From Thermincola carboxydiphila (lineage in GTDB: Bacteria; Bacillota; Thermincolia; Thermincolales; UBA2595), in assembly GCA_016841325.1 (NCBI GenBank), contig JAENZJ010000011.1, forward strand, positions 47,983-111,982: a stretch of DNA of 64,000 nucleotides, read 5' to 3'. The notes below the pieces were generated by a model, which worked only from the letters and a program-made list of their open reading frames with translations, searched no databases and was not told the origin of the DNA. Position numbers and translations under genes: made by a program. Positions within the stretch are counted from its first letter, which is position 1, and each line of letters starts with the position of its first letter. Shown here in pieces: positions 7,923 through 17,028 of this stretch.

Positions 7923-9992
7923 TCAAGAATAGTCGGTCCAGGTCATCCTGGATACCTCTGCCATAATTGCCTCTACCCTGTCATCCCAGGTATTGCAGTT
8001 TGCAAATTCAAGGCGTTTAACGACATTCCCGGTCCGGTCAGTCCGGTCATCTGCCAAAGCCTGCTCAATTGCTTCCAGGCATTCCTCTTTATTGTTATAA
8101 GAATAAATGAGCGGGGGGCGTAAATTCCTGACAAAGGGCAGGCTGCTGCTAACTACCGGAAGGCCTGATGCCATATATTCATACAGTTTTATCGGGTCCG
8201 AATATTGGGAAATCTGGTTATTCAAAAAGGGTATTAACCCCACATCAAAGGCATGCAGGTATTTGGCCAGCTTTTCGACCGGCTGTCTCTCAATGTGGAT
8301 CAGATTAGGGGGCGCCTCAGTGAAATCCCATGTGTAGGTATGACCAATAACTACCACTTTCCATTGCGGCCGTGACCGCGCAATATGATAAATCAGGTCG
8401 ATATCCACCCATTCATGGTACATTGCACCTGCGAAACCGACTACAGCCTCGCTGTCCCCACCGGGTAAATCCGGAACGGACCCGCTGTCAGTTTTAGGCC
8501 TGAACGTATTAATATCGGCCCCATTGGGGATAAAGAGCATTCGGGAATGTTTGTCAAAGTGCTTTATCATTAACCGGCCGGAAGAGCAAATCACCAAATC
8601 AGCCAGTTTGAACATCTGGTCTTCTGTCAGTGAGAATTCGGGGAAGTCGTCGACACAGTCATAGATAATAAATTTTTTTTCTGATGGTTCGATCTGTGAT
8701 GCCCAAACCGGGAGATAAACGAAATACAGGGCGTTTTCGAGGTCCTGTTTTGGAATCTGATTAAAGTCCCTGCAGACCCAGAGGTTTGGCAGGACGTTTT
8801 TCAGTTTTGTGCCCGGAAGTTGACCGGATTCCCTGAAATAAACTGGGTGTCCCCGGGAAGCCAGGCGCATCATTAACTGATGAGGGCGCTGGAAAAGAAA
8901 GTCCCAGTCGATAGCGGCAAAACAAATCACCGGCCTCCTGCGCACATTGGATGAGAAGGCTGCACCAGGAGATAATTTGTTTTTGGTCACTTCATGGTAC
9001 AACTCAAGATTTTCTTTATAAAAGGTTTCTGCAGAAAAGTTTTGTATGGCATAGTTTCTGCCCCACGTACATAAGCGGGCCCTTAACCTGTTATTATCAA
9101 ATAATTCCCTGATATCTTTTAAAAGACATTCCGGGGTCAGTTTCTGACCTGACCGTCCCATGAAATTATGATATTCAAAATCTGCCACCGTTTCAGGTGA
9201 TACTATCCCGTCATACCCGCCATTATCAAGAGAAATAGCAGGTTTTCCGCAGGAGAGCGCTTCCCGGATGCCCCTTCCTGTGGCAATAATCAAATTAACT
9301 CTGTTGATAATCCGGGGCATATCTTTTACATAGCCCAGGAACGTGACCCAAGGGGGAGCCTGGGCTTTCAGTTTGTTCAGGTATGGTCCGGAGCCTGCTA
9401 CCAGGAGCCGGACATTGGGAATGGAACTCAGAGCCCGGATAATAATTCTCAGGGAAACATACTTTTCCAGGTCAAGTCTTCCGATAAAAAGTATTTTCCA
9501 GCCCTTTTTGGGTTTGCGCCAGGTGGGGGCAAAGACCTCAGTTTCCACACCGTTTTTTATGAGAACCAGTTTAGAGGCCGATGAGGGGTCTGCTGCCGCT
9601 AGGCGGTCATATACTTCATCACTGACACAGATAATTTTGTCTACTGATGGGTGGGATGGCAGGTTCCAACCGTAAAAACCGTGATAAGTTACCACTACCG
9701 GCAGGCCAAGCTCTTTGCCGAGGGCTGCCCCCAGCCTTATGGTTCGTTCCGGATGGCAGTGGAGAAGCTGGATTTTATTTTGAGTAATATAGTTTTTCAA
9801 ATCCTGGCCGGGTTTGGAATTAACAATGCATTCAACTCCGGTTGCTTCAGCCTGTTCCCTAAACTCACTGCTCATATTCATGGCGAAAATGCTGGGTTTA
9901 TGCCCGTCCTGAAGCAGTTTTCTGCAGAGGCATAAAATGTGTGTTTCTAACCCGCCGTTGATGAGGTGTTCCGAAAGGTGCAGGATACGCAT
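7923..9992 (-). CDS. two-domain fused glycosyltransferase
   Basis: At 689 aa this is about twice the length of a GT4 enzyme and contains two complete GT-B units. Residues 1 to about 345 start MRILHLSEHLINGGLETHIL, with the glycine-rich GGLE donor loop and IREALSCGKPAISLDNGG. Residues from about 353 restart at VICFAAIDWDFLFQRPHQLM and end with LYEYMASGLPVVSSSLPF. The second unit is paralogous to the 367-aa enzyme at 5.9 kb. A bifunctional enzyme that adds two successive sugars is the simplest reading. No membrane segment is seen, so a cytosolic or membrane-peripheral location is expected. Start ATG 9992 follows CACATGGAGGAACAGA. Confidence 0.88.
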   Translation of the reverse strand: MRILHLSEHLINGGLETHILCLCRKLLQDGHKPSIFAMNMSSEFREQAEATGVECIVNSKPGQDLKNYITQNKIQLLHCHPERTIRLGAALGKELGLPVVVTYHGFYGWNLPSHPSVDKIICVSDEVYDRLAAADPSSASKLVLIKNGVETEVFAPTWRKPKKGWKILFIGRLDLEKYVSLRIIIRALSSIPNVRLLVAGSGPYLNKLKAQAPPWVTFLGYVKDMPRIINRVNLIIATGRGIREALSCGKPAISLDNGGYDGIVSPETVADFEYHNFMGRSGQKLTPECLLKDIRELFDNNRLRARLCTWGRNYAIQNFSAETFYKENLELYHEVTKNKLSPGAAFSSNVRRRPVICFAAIDWDFLFQRPHQLMMRLASRGHPVYFRESGQLPGTKLKNVLPNLWVCRDFNQIPKQDLENALYFVYLPVWASQIEPSEKKFIIYDCVDDFPEFSLTEDQMFKLADLVICSSGRLMIKHFDKHSRMLFIPNGADINTFRPKTDSGSVPDLPGGDSEAVVGFAGAMYHEWVDIDLIYHIARSRPQWKVVVIGHTYTWDFTEAPPNLIHIERQPVEKLAKYLHAFDVGLIPFLNNQISQYSDPIKLYEYMASGLPVVSSSLPFVRNLRPPLIYSYNNKEECLEAIEQALADDRTDRTGNVVKRLEFANCNTWDDRVEAIMAEVSRMTWTDYS

Positions 9993-10150
9993 TCTGTTCC
10001 TCCATGTGATTCATAGTTAATTATATAAACCATTTTATGAACAGATAATCTCATTCGGAACTAGAGGAATTGCAGAGGTTGATGAAAGACCTCACTGAAT
10101 ATTATCACCCTTCAGGTGAAACTCTAACTGAAAATGAAAGGAGTGGTAAT

Positions 10151-10384
10151 ATGATCACAGAAAAAGAAGCTCTGGAATTATATGATAGGGCCATGGGGCA
10201 TGCTGCATTGATTGAAAAGTACAGCCTGTACGTTCAGCAAACCAATGAGCCAGAAATCAGGGACATTCTGATAAGGCATCAGCAAGCGCTAAAACAGCAT
10301 CATAACACTCTTGTCAGCTTCCTTCGCGCGCAGCAGATAAGGAGGACAGAACCTATTTTCCCTGTTAACCTGCCACAGTTTTAG
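10151..10384 (+). CDS. small spore coat-like (CotF-type) protein
   Basis: The 104-aa ORF should start at ATG 10151, nine bases after AAAGGAG, giving 77 aa beginning MITEKEALELYDRAMGHAAL. It is all-helical with regularly spaced His residues (GHAALIEKY, LIRHQQALKQHHNTLVSFL), resembling half of a ferritin-like CotF four-helix bundle. Fifteen bases downstream is a second small protein of the same style, so the two probably form one two-gene operon and perhaps a heteromer. The coat F assignment rests on composition, size and partner. The exact family should be confirmed. Confidence 0.6.
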   Translation: MITEKEALELYDRAMGHAALIEKYSLYVQQTNEPEIRDILIRHQQALKQHHNTLVSFLRAQQIRRTEPIFPVNLPQF

Positions 10385-10398
10385 GAAGGAGGATTAAA

Positions 10399-10680
10399 AT
10401 GTATAATGTACAGCAGCTTAGCCCGGTAATTGTTTCTCTGGATTGTCTGAATAGTACCAGGTATTTGGTGCTGCGGGATTCGTATGGAGCAATGGAAAGT
10501 ACAACACCTTTACTAAGGCAGGCTTATGAAAACATGTTAAGAGAGCACCTTCAAATGGCGGATGAGTGGTACAGGTTTTTGCATAATCGCGGGTGGTACA
10601 TGGTACCTGAGCCACAGTCTAACGTCATTTCTTATCTAAATGAGCAGCTTGGCAGGTTAAACTCAATGCCAACCATATGA
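10399..10680 (+). CDS. CotF-like spore coat protein
   Basis: A 93-aa helical protein behind AGGAAGGAGG. The helical core LVLRDSYGAMESTTPLLRQA followed by HLQMADEWYRFLHNRGWYMVPEP is typical of CotF/YraF-type coat proteins, whose C-terminus regularly ends in a GWY..P segment. It pairs with the preceding 77-aa protein. A terminator follows directly. It is probably made late in sporulation and incorporated in the coat; no spore-specific promoter was clear. Confidence 0.72.
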   Translation: MYNVQQLSPVIVSLDCLNSTRYLVLRDSYGAMESTTPLLRQAYENMLREHLQMADEWYRFLHNRGWYMVPEPQSNVISYLNEQLGRLNSMPTI

Positions 10681-10711
10681 TGTCATGCACTGCCGTCAAT
10701 CACCTGCCCGG

Positions 10712-10737
10712 AACACCCTAATTTAGGGTGTTTTTTA
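10712..10737 (+). terminator. terminator after coat-protein pair
   Basis: AACACCCTAA and TTAGGGTGTT form a tight hairpin followed by TTTT. Confidence 0.85.
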
Positions 10738-10828
10738 TTCACCTTATTGACGATTTTTGGGGACACAATATATAATGCAATTACTACAAGGCGTAAAACG
10801 GAAAACGGTTTCGGAAGGGAGTTTTGGT

Positions 10829-11155
10829 ATGATACAGGCGGTAACTCTGTTTATCCTTGCCGGTCTGGCGGAAATAGGCGGGGGTTACATGGTGTGGCTG
10901 TGGCTTCGTGAAGCAAGGCCGGCATGGTATGGACTCATAGGTGGAATCATCCTGGTGTTTTACGGAATCATTCCTACTCTGCAGAAATTCCCCAGTTTTG
11001 GCAGGGTCTATGCGGCTTACGGGGGTGTATTTATCATCCTCTCTTTGTTATGGGGCTGGGGGATTGACAAAAAGCCTCCCGACCTTTATGACTGGATTGG
11101 AGCTTTAATCTGTCTGGTGGGTGTGACTGTCATCCTGTGGGCTCCCAGGCATTAA
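10829..11155 (+). CDS. YnfA/UPF0060 family membrane protein
   Basis: A 108-aa inner-membrane protein with four hydrophobic helices. The start is ATG 10829 behind GGAAGGGAG; the ORF track's upstream 24 residues have no ribosome-binding site and the family length is 108. Family signatures are [20 protein letters not shown] near the N-terminus and [19 protein letters not shown] in helix 3. YnfA proteins are distant relatives of small multidrug-resistance transporters, and their substrate is unsettled. It sits alone between two terminators. Confidence 0.9.
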   Translation: MIQAVTLFILAGLAEIGGGYMVWLWLREARPAWYGLIGGIILVFYGIIPTLQKFPSFGRVYAAYGGVFIILSLLWGWGIDKKPPDLYDWIGALICLVGVTVILWAPRH

Positions 11156-11160
11156 CCTGA

Positions 11161-11200
11161 TATATGTGAAAACCCGGGTTATCCCGGGTTTTCACATATA
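11161..11200. terminator. perfect 18-bp inverted repeat terminator
   Basis: TATATGTGAAAACCCGGG is repeated perfectly inverted after a 4-base TTAT loop. The GC core next to a TTTT within the arm acts as a terminator in either direction. Confidence 0.8.
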
Positions 11201-11236
11201 CTGCTATTATAAGGCTTGTTTTACAACTATTTTGTA

Positions 11237-11265
11237 TTGCACTTCATTCCCGCGTCAGTTATAAT
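11237..11265 (+). promoter_or_regulatory. sigma-A promoter of the two-component system
   Basis: TTGCAC at 11237-11242 and TATAAT at 11260-11265 with a 17-bp spacer. Transcription would begin near 11272, leaving a leader of about 94 nt before the response regulator. Confidence 0.75.
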
Positions 11266-11365
11266 TCAACATGTTATTATAGGCATGTACTATGTTACTT
11301 TTTGAAGTCACTCTAATTTTGAAGTCTTTCAGTTAAGCGCCTTTTGGGGAAGGAAGGTGATTCCG

Positions 11366-12058
11366 GTGCAAAAATTGCGAGTGCTCATTGTCGATGATGA
11401 AAAGCATATCTGTGAATTAATAAAAACGTATTTTTACGAGGAATTTGAGGTCACAGCCGTCAATGACGGTGAACATGCCCTGGCCACATACCGGAAAGGC
11501 CGTTTTGACTTACTTGTTCTGGATATTATGCTTCCCGGAACCAGCGGCTGGGATATCTGTCGTCAGGTGCGGCAGACAGGTGATACCCCTATTATTATGC
11601 TGACAGCCAAGGATGATGATGTGGACAAAATACTGGGCCTTGAGCTGGGGGCAGATGACTATGTAACGAAACCCTTTAACCCAAGGGAATTGCTGGCAAG
11701 GGCCAAAGCTGTCCTGAGAAGGTCTAATGCAAACAGAGAAGGGGTGTCACAGTTCATCGAATATCCGGGCATTGTTATTGATAAGAGCAGCCGCCGGGCG
11801 GCGGTCAGGAACCGGGAACTGGAACTGACACCAAAGGAATTTGACCTGTTATGGCTGTTTGCCAGCAACCCTGATATGGTTCTCAGCAGGGAACAGCTGG
11901 TACAGAAGGTCTGGGGCTTTGATTTTATGGGAGACACCAGGACTATAGACAATACTGTGAAAAGATTAAGAAGGAAACTGGAATCAGTCCCTGATGCCCC
12001 TTTGTTTGTTTATACTGTCTGGGGTGTCGGCTATAGATTTGAGGTGCCTGCAGAATGA
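11366..12058 (+). CDS. OmpR/PhoB-family response regulator
   Basis: DNA-binding response regulator. Start GTG 11366 is favoured because AAGGTGAT (11353-11360) is its ribosome-binding site; the ORF-track GTG at 11357 overlaps that site. The receiver domain has VDDE for Mg2+, the phospho-acceptor Asp53 in LLVLDIMLPG, and the conserved KPF Lys. A C-terminal winged helix follows, with RTIDNTVKRLRRKLE and the final YTVWGVGYRFE. It overlaps the histidine kinase gene by 4 bp. Its position ahead of the ccm operon and the 11-bp-spaced TTACA repeats at 13491-13529 suggests a PhoP/ResD-like role in respiratory or cytochrome c gene control. That link is inferred. Confidence 0.92.
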   Translation: MQKLRVLIVDDEKHICELIKTYFYEEFEVTAVNDGEHALATYRKGRFDLLVLDIMLPGTSGWDICRQVRQTGDTPIIMLTAKDDDVDKILGLELGADDYVTKPFNPRELLARAKAVLRRSNANREGVSQFIEYPGIVIDKSSRRAAVRNRELELTPKEFDLLWLFASNPDMVLSREQLVQKVWGFDFMGDTRTIDNTVKRLRRKLESVPDAPLFVYTVWGVGYRFEVPAE

Positions 12059-13458
12059 AGATAGGCATATTTTTTAAGCTTCTGGTCACCTATATCATAG
12101 TTATTATGATGGCGATAACAGTGCTGGGTGCTTTGCAGATGATTTTTATACAGAATTATCTTACTGAGGCCAAACAGCAGGAACTTGTGATCAAAAGCCA
12201 GGACCTGGCAGAGGTTGTCAAACCGCTGCTTATCAGGGGAGAAGACCTTCACCCTGTGATTATCTCCCTGAACCGGGCTGACCGTAGCCTCGGTACGGAA
12301 GCCTGGGTTATTGATAAAACCGGAAAACTGATTGCAACCTCAGAGGACCACGTCCATTGCGAAGGGGATATTGAACGCACCGACCTTGAGCAGCTTCGGG
12401 GCGGAGTAGTCAGTGTGCGTAAAGGGCAATCCCGCTATTTTGATGAATCAGTTATCAGGGTAGCTGCGCCCATGCTGCAGGGAGATGAATTCATCGGGGC
12501 AGTGATCCTGTATACCCCGGTTACCGGGATAAAGGCTACTTTTGCCAGGATGGTGGATATGTATGGTTTGGCAGCCCTGCTTAGTATCCTTTTATCCGGT
12601 GTTGTCGGGTTTATTCTGTCACGGTATATTACGCGCCCTCTGAGGGAAGTTAGTAATGTTGCTCACAGTGTTGCCGAAGGAAGGTTTGAAAACAGGGTTG
12701 ATGTTAAATCCAATGATGAACTGGGGCAGCTGGGTGATGCCATTAATCATATGATAAAACGCCTTTCCCAATATGAGGCGATGCGTAGGGATTTTGTGGC
12801 TAACGTATCCCATGAGTTGAGAAGCCCCCTCACCTCAATTCGGGGTTTTGTGGATGCAGTTGCCGAGGGTAAGAGCAGAGATGCAGAGGAACAGGCCAGG
12901 TATCTGGCTATTGTCCAGAAGGAAACCCACCGTTTGACAAAGCTGGTCAATGAATTGCTGGAGATTTCCCGGTTTGATGCCAGGGAGTCAAAGTTTAATA
13001 TGGATTTTTTCCCTGTTGAGGTAGTTGTGAATAGGGCCGTTGCCAGCCTAAAACCCCAGATTGAGGCCAAATCTGTCAGTATCAGAAAGGTCCTGGAGAA
13101 AGACATTCCCCTGTGTTACGGAGATGAAGACCGCATAGAACAAGTTATCCACAACATCCTTGAAAATGCTGTCCGCTATTCAGAGGAAGGTGGCAGTATT
13201 ATTATTTCAGTTAACCGGCAAAACGGAGAAGTAGTTATAGAGGCTGTAGATAATGGGCCTGGCATCCCCAGGGAGGACCTGCCGAGAATATGGGAGCGTT
13301 TCTACCGGGTTGATAAAGCCAGGAGCCGTGATCAGGGTGGTACCGGGTTAGGATTGGCTATTGTAGAGGAGATAATAAAGAAACACGGGGGCAGAGTTTT
13401 TGCCGAAAGCGAACCCGGGAAGGGAGCAATGATAGGGTTTGCCCTGCCCGTAATATAG
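12055..13458 (+). CDS. membrane sensor histidine kinase
   Basis: Partner kinase of 467 aa for the overlapping response regulator. TM1 lies about residues 5-30, followed by an extracytoplasmic sensor of about 130 residues and TM2 at 172-192. A HAMP domain (ITRPLREVSNVAHSVAEGRF) follows. The HisKA box FVANVSHELRSPLTSIRG carries phospho-acceptor His253. The ATPase has N (NILENAVRYS), G1 (DNGPGIP), F (ERFYRVDKARS) and G2 (GGTGLGLAI) boxes. The architecture is PhoR/ResE/WalK-like without a PAS domain. The ligand is unknown. A terminator directly follows the stop. Confidence 0.93.
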   Translation: MKIGIFFKLLVTYIIVIMMAITVLGALQMIFIQNYLTEAKQQELVIKSQDLAEVVKPLLIRGEDLHPVIISLNRADRSLGTEAWVIDKTGKLIATSEDHVHCEGDIERTDLEQLRGGVVSVRKGQSRYFDESVIRVAAPMLQGDEFIGAVILYTPVTGIKATFARMVDMYGLAALLSILLSGVVGFILSRYITRPLREVSNVAHSVAEGRFENRVDVKSNDELGQLGDAINHMIKRLSQYEAMRRDFVANVSHELRSPLTSIRGFVDAVAEGKSRDAEEQARYLAIVQKETHRLTKLVNELLEISRFDARESKFNMDFFPVEVVVNRAVASLKPQIEAKSVSIRKVLEKDIPLCYGDEDRIEQVIHNILENAVRYSEEGGSIIISVNRQNGEVVIEAVDNGPGIPREDLPRIWERFYRVDKARSRDQGGTGLGLAIVEEIIKKHGGRVFAESEPGKGAMIGFALPVI

Positions 13459-13460
13459 TA

Positions 13461-13490
13461 AAAGGAGAACCTCTTGAGGTTCTCTTTTTT
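13461..13490 (+). terminator. terminator after histidine kinase
   Basis: AGAACCTC and GAGGTTCT form a hairpin followed by CTTTTTT, separating the two-component genes from the ccm operon. Confidence 0.85.
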
Positions 13491-13544
13491 GTTACAAATA
13501 TACTTAGTTTTTGTTACAGTTCTGTTACAATTGTGTCTTATAAT
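13491..13544 (+). promoter_or_regulatory. phased TTACA repeats and promoter of ccm operon
   Basis: TTACA occurs at 13492, 13514 and 13525, with a degenerate copy near 13503, so all units sit on an 11-bp register (TGTTACA-N4). TATAAT at 13539-13544 is the -10; the last two repeats cover the -35 region. This is the arrangement of PhoP-type boxes bound by OmpR-family activators. The adjacent response regulator is the obvious candidate. Confidence 0.65.
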
Positions 13545-13576
13545 GTACAGGTACTACTAAACAGGAGGTTGAAACA

Positions 13577-14515
13577 ATGCCGAAATCTGTAAAAGTCCTG
13601 TTCCTGATATTGGTATTAATTATTTCCGGAGCCTTTCCCGTCAATGCTGCGGAAAACCCGCTTACGGTTACCACTGCGGAGATTAATGTAATGCCCGAAT
13701 ATGATACTGCTGATGTGCTGGTATTATATGCTCTCAGTTATGTTAATAATTCTGGCGAGGCCTACACCGGCGAAATACGTTTCCCGGTACCCAAGGGTAC
13801 CACAAACAATATTGTCAAAGAGGATATTCCCAATACTGACAGCCACTTGAGTGTCAGGGTCGAGAATAAGGGAGATTATGCGGAACTGGTGTGGACACCT
13901 GCTGCTGCCATTGAACCAGGGGCAGAGTACCCGATTCACCTGGAATACTATTATAACCCCCTGCCCGGTACCGGGGAAAAGACCTTTGAGTACCGGTTTA
14001 CTGCCCCGACTGCGGTAGAAAAGGCTAATATAAGTGTCCTGCAGCCTCTGAAGGCCACCGGTTTTAAAATGGATCCCCCCGGTGCAATGATGGGACAGAC
14101 TACTGACGGATTTAATCTATACGGCCTGGAGCGGTCCGGGATAAAACCGGGAGAAGAGATTAAGTTCACAGTTTCATATCAAAAAGATGACCCCAATCCT
14201 TCTGTCAAGCCGCCCTGGGAAACCCAGGGGGCTCAGGGTCAGCCCGGTGCAGACGAATCCAGTCAGCTGGGTACGGCAGCGGTTATCATTCCCCTAGCTC
14301 TGCTGGCAGTTTTTATAGTAATTATTATAGTCAAAAACATGAACAGGAAGAGTCCGGGAGAAGAACCTGTCACCAAACAGAGAAAAGGTGGAAATAATCC
14401 GGGAGACAGCAAGATATCCCGGGAAAAGCGCAGGCTTCGGGAAATGCTTCTCAATGGGGAAATTTCAGAAGACATTTATTTAGAGCTCCTAAGGGATATC
14501 GAAGGAGAACGATAG
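13577..14515 (+). CDS. exported membrane-anchored protein, first gene of ccm operon
   Basis: A 312-aa protein of unknown function. A cleavable-looking signal peptide (SVKVLFLILVLIISGAFPVNAA) precedes an extracytoplasmic beta-sandwich-like region of about 200 residues. A Pro/Gln-rich linker, one transmembrane helix (TAAVIIPLALLAVFIVIIIV) and a short cytoplasmic tail ending in REMLLNGEISEDIYLELL follow; the tail resembles SHOCT-type motifs. It is first in the operon and 45 bp before ccmF. It might present haem or apocytochrome outside the membrane, but nothing in the sequence proves that. No haem motif (CxxCH) is present. Confidence 0.75.
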   Translation: MPKSVKVLFLILVLIISGAFPVNAAENPLTVTTAEINVMPEYDTADVLVLYALSYVNNSGEAYTGEIRFPVPKGTTNNIVKEDIPNTDSHLSVRVENKGDYAELVWTPAAAIEPGAEYPIHLEYYYNPLPGTGEKTFEYRFTAPTAVEKANISVLQPLKATGFKMDPPGAMMGQTTDGFNLYGLERSGIKPGEEIKFTVSYQKDDPNPSVKPPWETQGAQGQPGADESSQLGTAAVIIPLALLAVFIVIIIVKNMNRKSPGEEPVTKQRKGGNNPGDSKISREKRRLREMLLNGEISEDIYLELLRDIEGER

Positions 14516-14560
14516 TGAAAAGTAGTCTAAAGCACGTTCAGGAGACAGGAGGAAAATAAA

Positions 14561-16522
14561 GTGGCTGATATAGGATATTTTGCATTAGTACTGGCACTGG
14601 TCATGAGTCTGTATGCTTTGGTGTGTTATGCTGCCGGGCTTAAAACGAAACGCAGTGACCTGCTGGCCAGCGCCACAGGCGGAGTTATCGGGACAGCTGT
14701 ATTCACCGCTGTGGCCGGGGGTACCCTGGTTTATATGCTGGTGACCAGTGATTTTTCCGTCGAGTATGTGGCAATGTACACCAGTACAGACCTGCCGACA
14801 ATATACAAATTGACTGCACTCTGGGCCGGAAATGACGGTTCCCTGCTGCTTTGGGCATGGGTCCTGACAGCAGTAGCAGCTGCAGTTGTACTGGGCAAAA
14901 AGAACCGGGACCTGATGCCATATGTTGGCTCGGTCATGATGGTGGTAAGTGCTTTCTTTTTATACCTGTTATGCTTTGAAGCCAATCCCTTTACCAAGGT
15001 TTGGGGCATGGTCCAGGAGGGCAACGGACTGAACCCGATGCTGCAGAACCCCGGTATGATCATTCACCCGATTACACTTTATTTTGGGTATATCGGCTTT
15101 ACAGTACCCTTTGCCTTTGCTATAGCTGCACTTATTACCAGGCAGACAGATGACAGGTGGATCAAAATCACCCGGAAGTGGACTGTGTTATCATGGCTGT
15201 TTCTCAGCCTGGGAAATCTCTATGGCGCACAATGGGCTTATGTAGAACTCGGCTGGGGCGGCTATTGGGCATGGGACCCTGTGGAAAACGCCTCTCTTAT
15301 TCCATGGCTGACAGGTTCGGCCTTCCTGCACTCTGTTATGGTCCAGGAACGCAAGAATATGCTCAAAATTTGGAATATGTTCCTGATTATCATTACCTTT
15401 GGCTTGACCCTGTTCGGCACATTCCTGGTGCGCAGCGGCATAGTTGCCTCTGTCCATTCCTTTGGAAATTCCAGCCTGGGGGCGATGTTCCTGATTTTTA
15501 TAATCCTGGTAATGTCAGGCTCCTTCTACCTGCTGGCAGACCGGCTTAAGCTCCTCAGGCAGAGCAATGAATTTGAAGGGCTGATATCAAAGGAGAGCAG
15601 CTTTCTTCTGAATAACCTGCTTTTGGTGGCATCTGCCTTCAGCATATTATGGGGGACTATGTTCCCTGTTATTTCTGAAGCGGTTACGGGGAGCAAAGTC
15701 ACAGTGGGACCGCCCTTCTTTAATGCTATTAATGCCCCTATAGGGTTAGCTTTTGTGCTTTTGATGGGAATTTGTCCGCTGATCGCATGGCGGCGTACCA
15801 ACCTGAAAAACCTGATATCCAACTTTTTAGTCCCCATGGGAGCGGCATTGGCTGTTACAGTGGCACTTGTATTTTTGGGGCTGACAAAGACTTATGCACT
15901 GGTGACCGGAGCCATAACCTCCTTTGTAATAGCGGCAATTTTCCAGGAAGTTGTTAAAGGGGTAGGAGTAAGGAGAAAGATGACGGGAGAGAGCCTGCCT
16001 GTCAGTACGGTAAGGCTGTTGACCCGGAACCGCCGCAGGTATGGCGGGTATATTATTCACCTGGGGATAGTGATGATGATTATCGGGATTGCCGGCTCCA
16101 ACATCTATAATCAGGAATTTACCAAAACCGTCCGGCCAGGCGAGACCTTTCATACATCAGGGTATTCTGTAACCTACAATGGACTGCAGCAGACCCCAAA
16201 AGCGAATACCATGGTCGTGTATGCCGATGTTGAGGTCAGCAAAGATGGCGGAAAGCCCTTTGCTATAAAGCCTGAGAAGGTATTTTACCCGACCAGCGAA
16301 CAGCCATCCACCGAACCGGCAATAGAAAGCACCTGGCTGGAAGACTTCTATATAATCCTGGCAGGCTGGGAACAGGACCAGTCGGTATCCTTTAAAGTAA
16401 ATATCAACCCTCTGGTGAAATGGCTCTGGGCAGGCGGGTATATACTGGTATTCGGCTCCATCTTCGCTTTGTGGCCCGGCAGAGGCAGCGGAGTGGGTGC
16501 TAAGTATCTGGCAAGGAGTTGA
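14561..16522 (+). CDS. ccmF: cytochrome c haem lyase subunit CcmF
   Basis: A polytopic membrane protein of 653 aa, the usual CcmF/NrfE length, starting at GTG 14561. It delivers haem from holo-CcmE to apocytochrome together with CcmH. The haem-handling WWD signature is GWGGYWAWDPVENASLIPWL. About 13-15 helices are predictable, and an extracytoplasmic beta domain lies before the last helix (PGETFHTSGYSVTYNGLQ). It overlaps ccmH by one base (TGATG). This gene anchors the identification of the operon as System I cytochrome c maturation. Confidence 0.96.
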   Translation: MADIGYFALVLALVMSLYALVCYAAGLKTKRSDLLASATGGVIGTAVFTAVAGGTLVYMLVTSDFSVEYVAMYTSTDLPTIYKLTALWAGNDGSLLLWAWVLTAVAAAVVLGKKNRDLMPYVGSVMMVVSAFFLYLLCFEANPFTKVWGMVQEGNGLNPMLQNPGMIIHPITLYFGYIGFTVPFAFAIAALITRQTDDRWIKITRKWTVLSWLFLSLGNLYGAQWAYVELGWGGYWAWDPVENASLIPWLTGSAFLHSVMVQERKNMLKIWNMFLIIITFGLTLFGTFLVRSGIVASVHSFGNSSLGAMFLIFIILVMSGSFYLLADRLKLLRQSNEFEGLISKESSFLLNNLLLVASAFSILWGTMFPVISEAVTGSKVTVGPPFFNAINAPIGLAFVLLMGICPLIAWRRTNLKNLISNFLVPMGAALAVTVALVFLGLTKTYALVTGAITSFVIAAIFQEVVKGVGVRRKMTGESLPVSTVRLLTRNRRRYGGYIIHLGIVMMIIGIAGSNIYNQEFTKTVRPGETFHTSGYSVTYNGLQQTPKANTMVVYADVEVSKDGGKPFAIKPEKVFYPTSEQPSTEPAIESTWLEDFYIILAGWEQDQSVSFKVNINPLVKWLWAGGYILVFGSIFALWPGRGSGVGAKYLARS

Positions 16523-16992
16523 TGACTGTGAAAAAAACTATAATTATCCTGTCAATGGTAATTCTATTTGTATCACCCGGTCAGGCCCGGGCAAATGATG
16601 ATTATGATGAACTCATTACCAGCCTGATGTGTCCCGCATGTCTGTCACATAATGAAATCCTTGCCAACGGTCAGGATGCAGGAGCTGAACAGGCCAAGGA
16701 GGATATCAAACGCAGGCTGGCTGCCGGACAGACTAAAGAAGAAATAATCAATGCCTATGTGGCTCTGTATGGTGAACAAATCCTTGCTGTACCGGACAAA
16801 AGCGGCTTTAATCTGATGGCCTGGCTTTTACCGCCGGTTGCTTTAGCCGGGGGAGCGGCTTTTGTTTACCTGGCTGTCCGGGGCTGGGTGAAAAACCATT
16901 CGGGCCGCAGAAATATAACGCGGGATGCCGGACCTGCCATTGACCCGGTGGATGAAGACAGGCTGGATGAGGAAATGAAAAAGTACCTTTAA
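16522..16992 (+). CDS. ccmH: CcmH/CcmL-like thiol-disulfide protein
   Basis: About 156 aa, start ATG 16522 behind AAGGAG. An N-terminal signal/anchor is followed by the redox motif LMCPACLSHN (LxCxxC) and a three-helix domain including ILAVPDKSGFNLMAWLLPP, then a transmembrane helix and a charged tail. CcmH reduces and presents the CxxCH cysteines of apocytochromes to CcmF. The membrane helix downstream of the domain matches the standard topology with the CxxC outside. Confidence 0.93.
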   Translation: MTVKKTIIILSMVILFVSPGQARANDDYDELITSLMCPACLSHNEILANGQDAGAEQAKEDIKRRLAAGQTKEEIINAYVALYGEQILAVPDKSGFNLMAWLLPPVALAGGAAFVYLAVRGWVKNHSGRRNITRDAGPAIDPVDEDRLDEEMKKYL

Positions 16993-17028
16993 CAGATAAA
17001 TGAAGCAATAGCTTAAGGAGGGACGACT

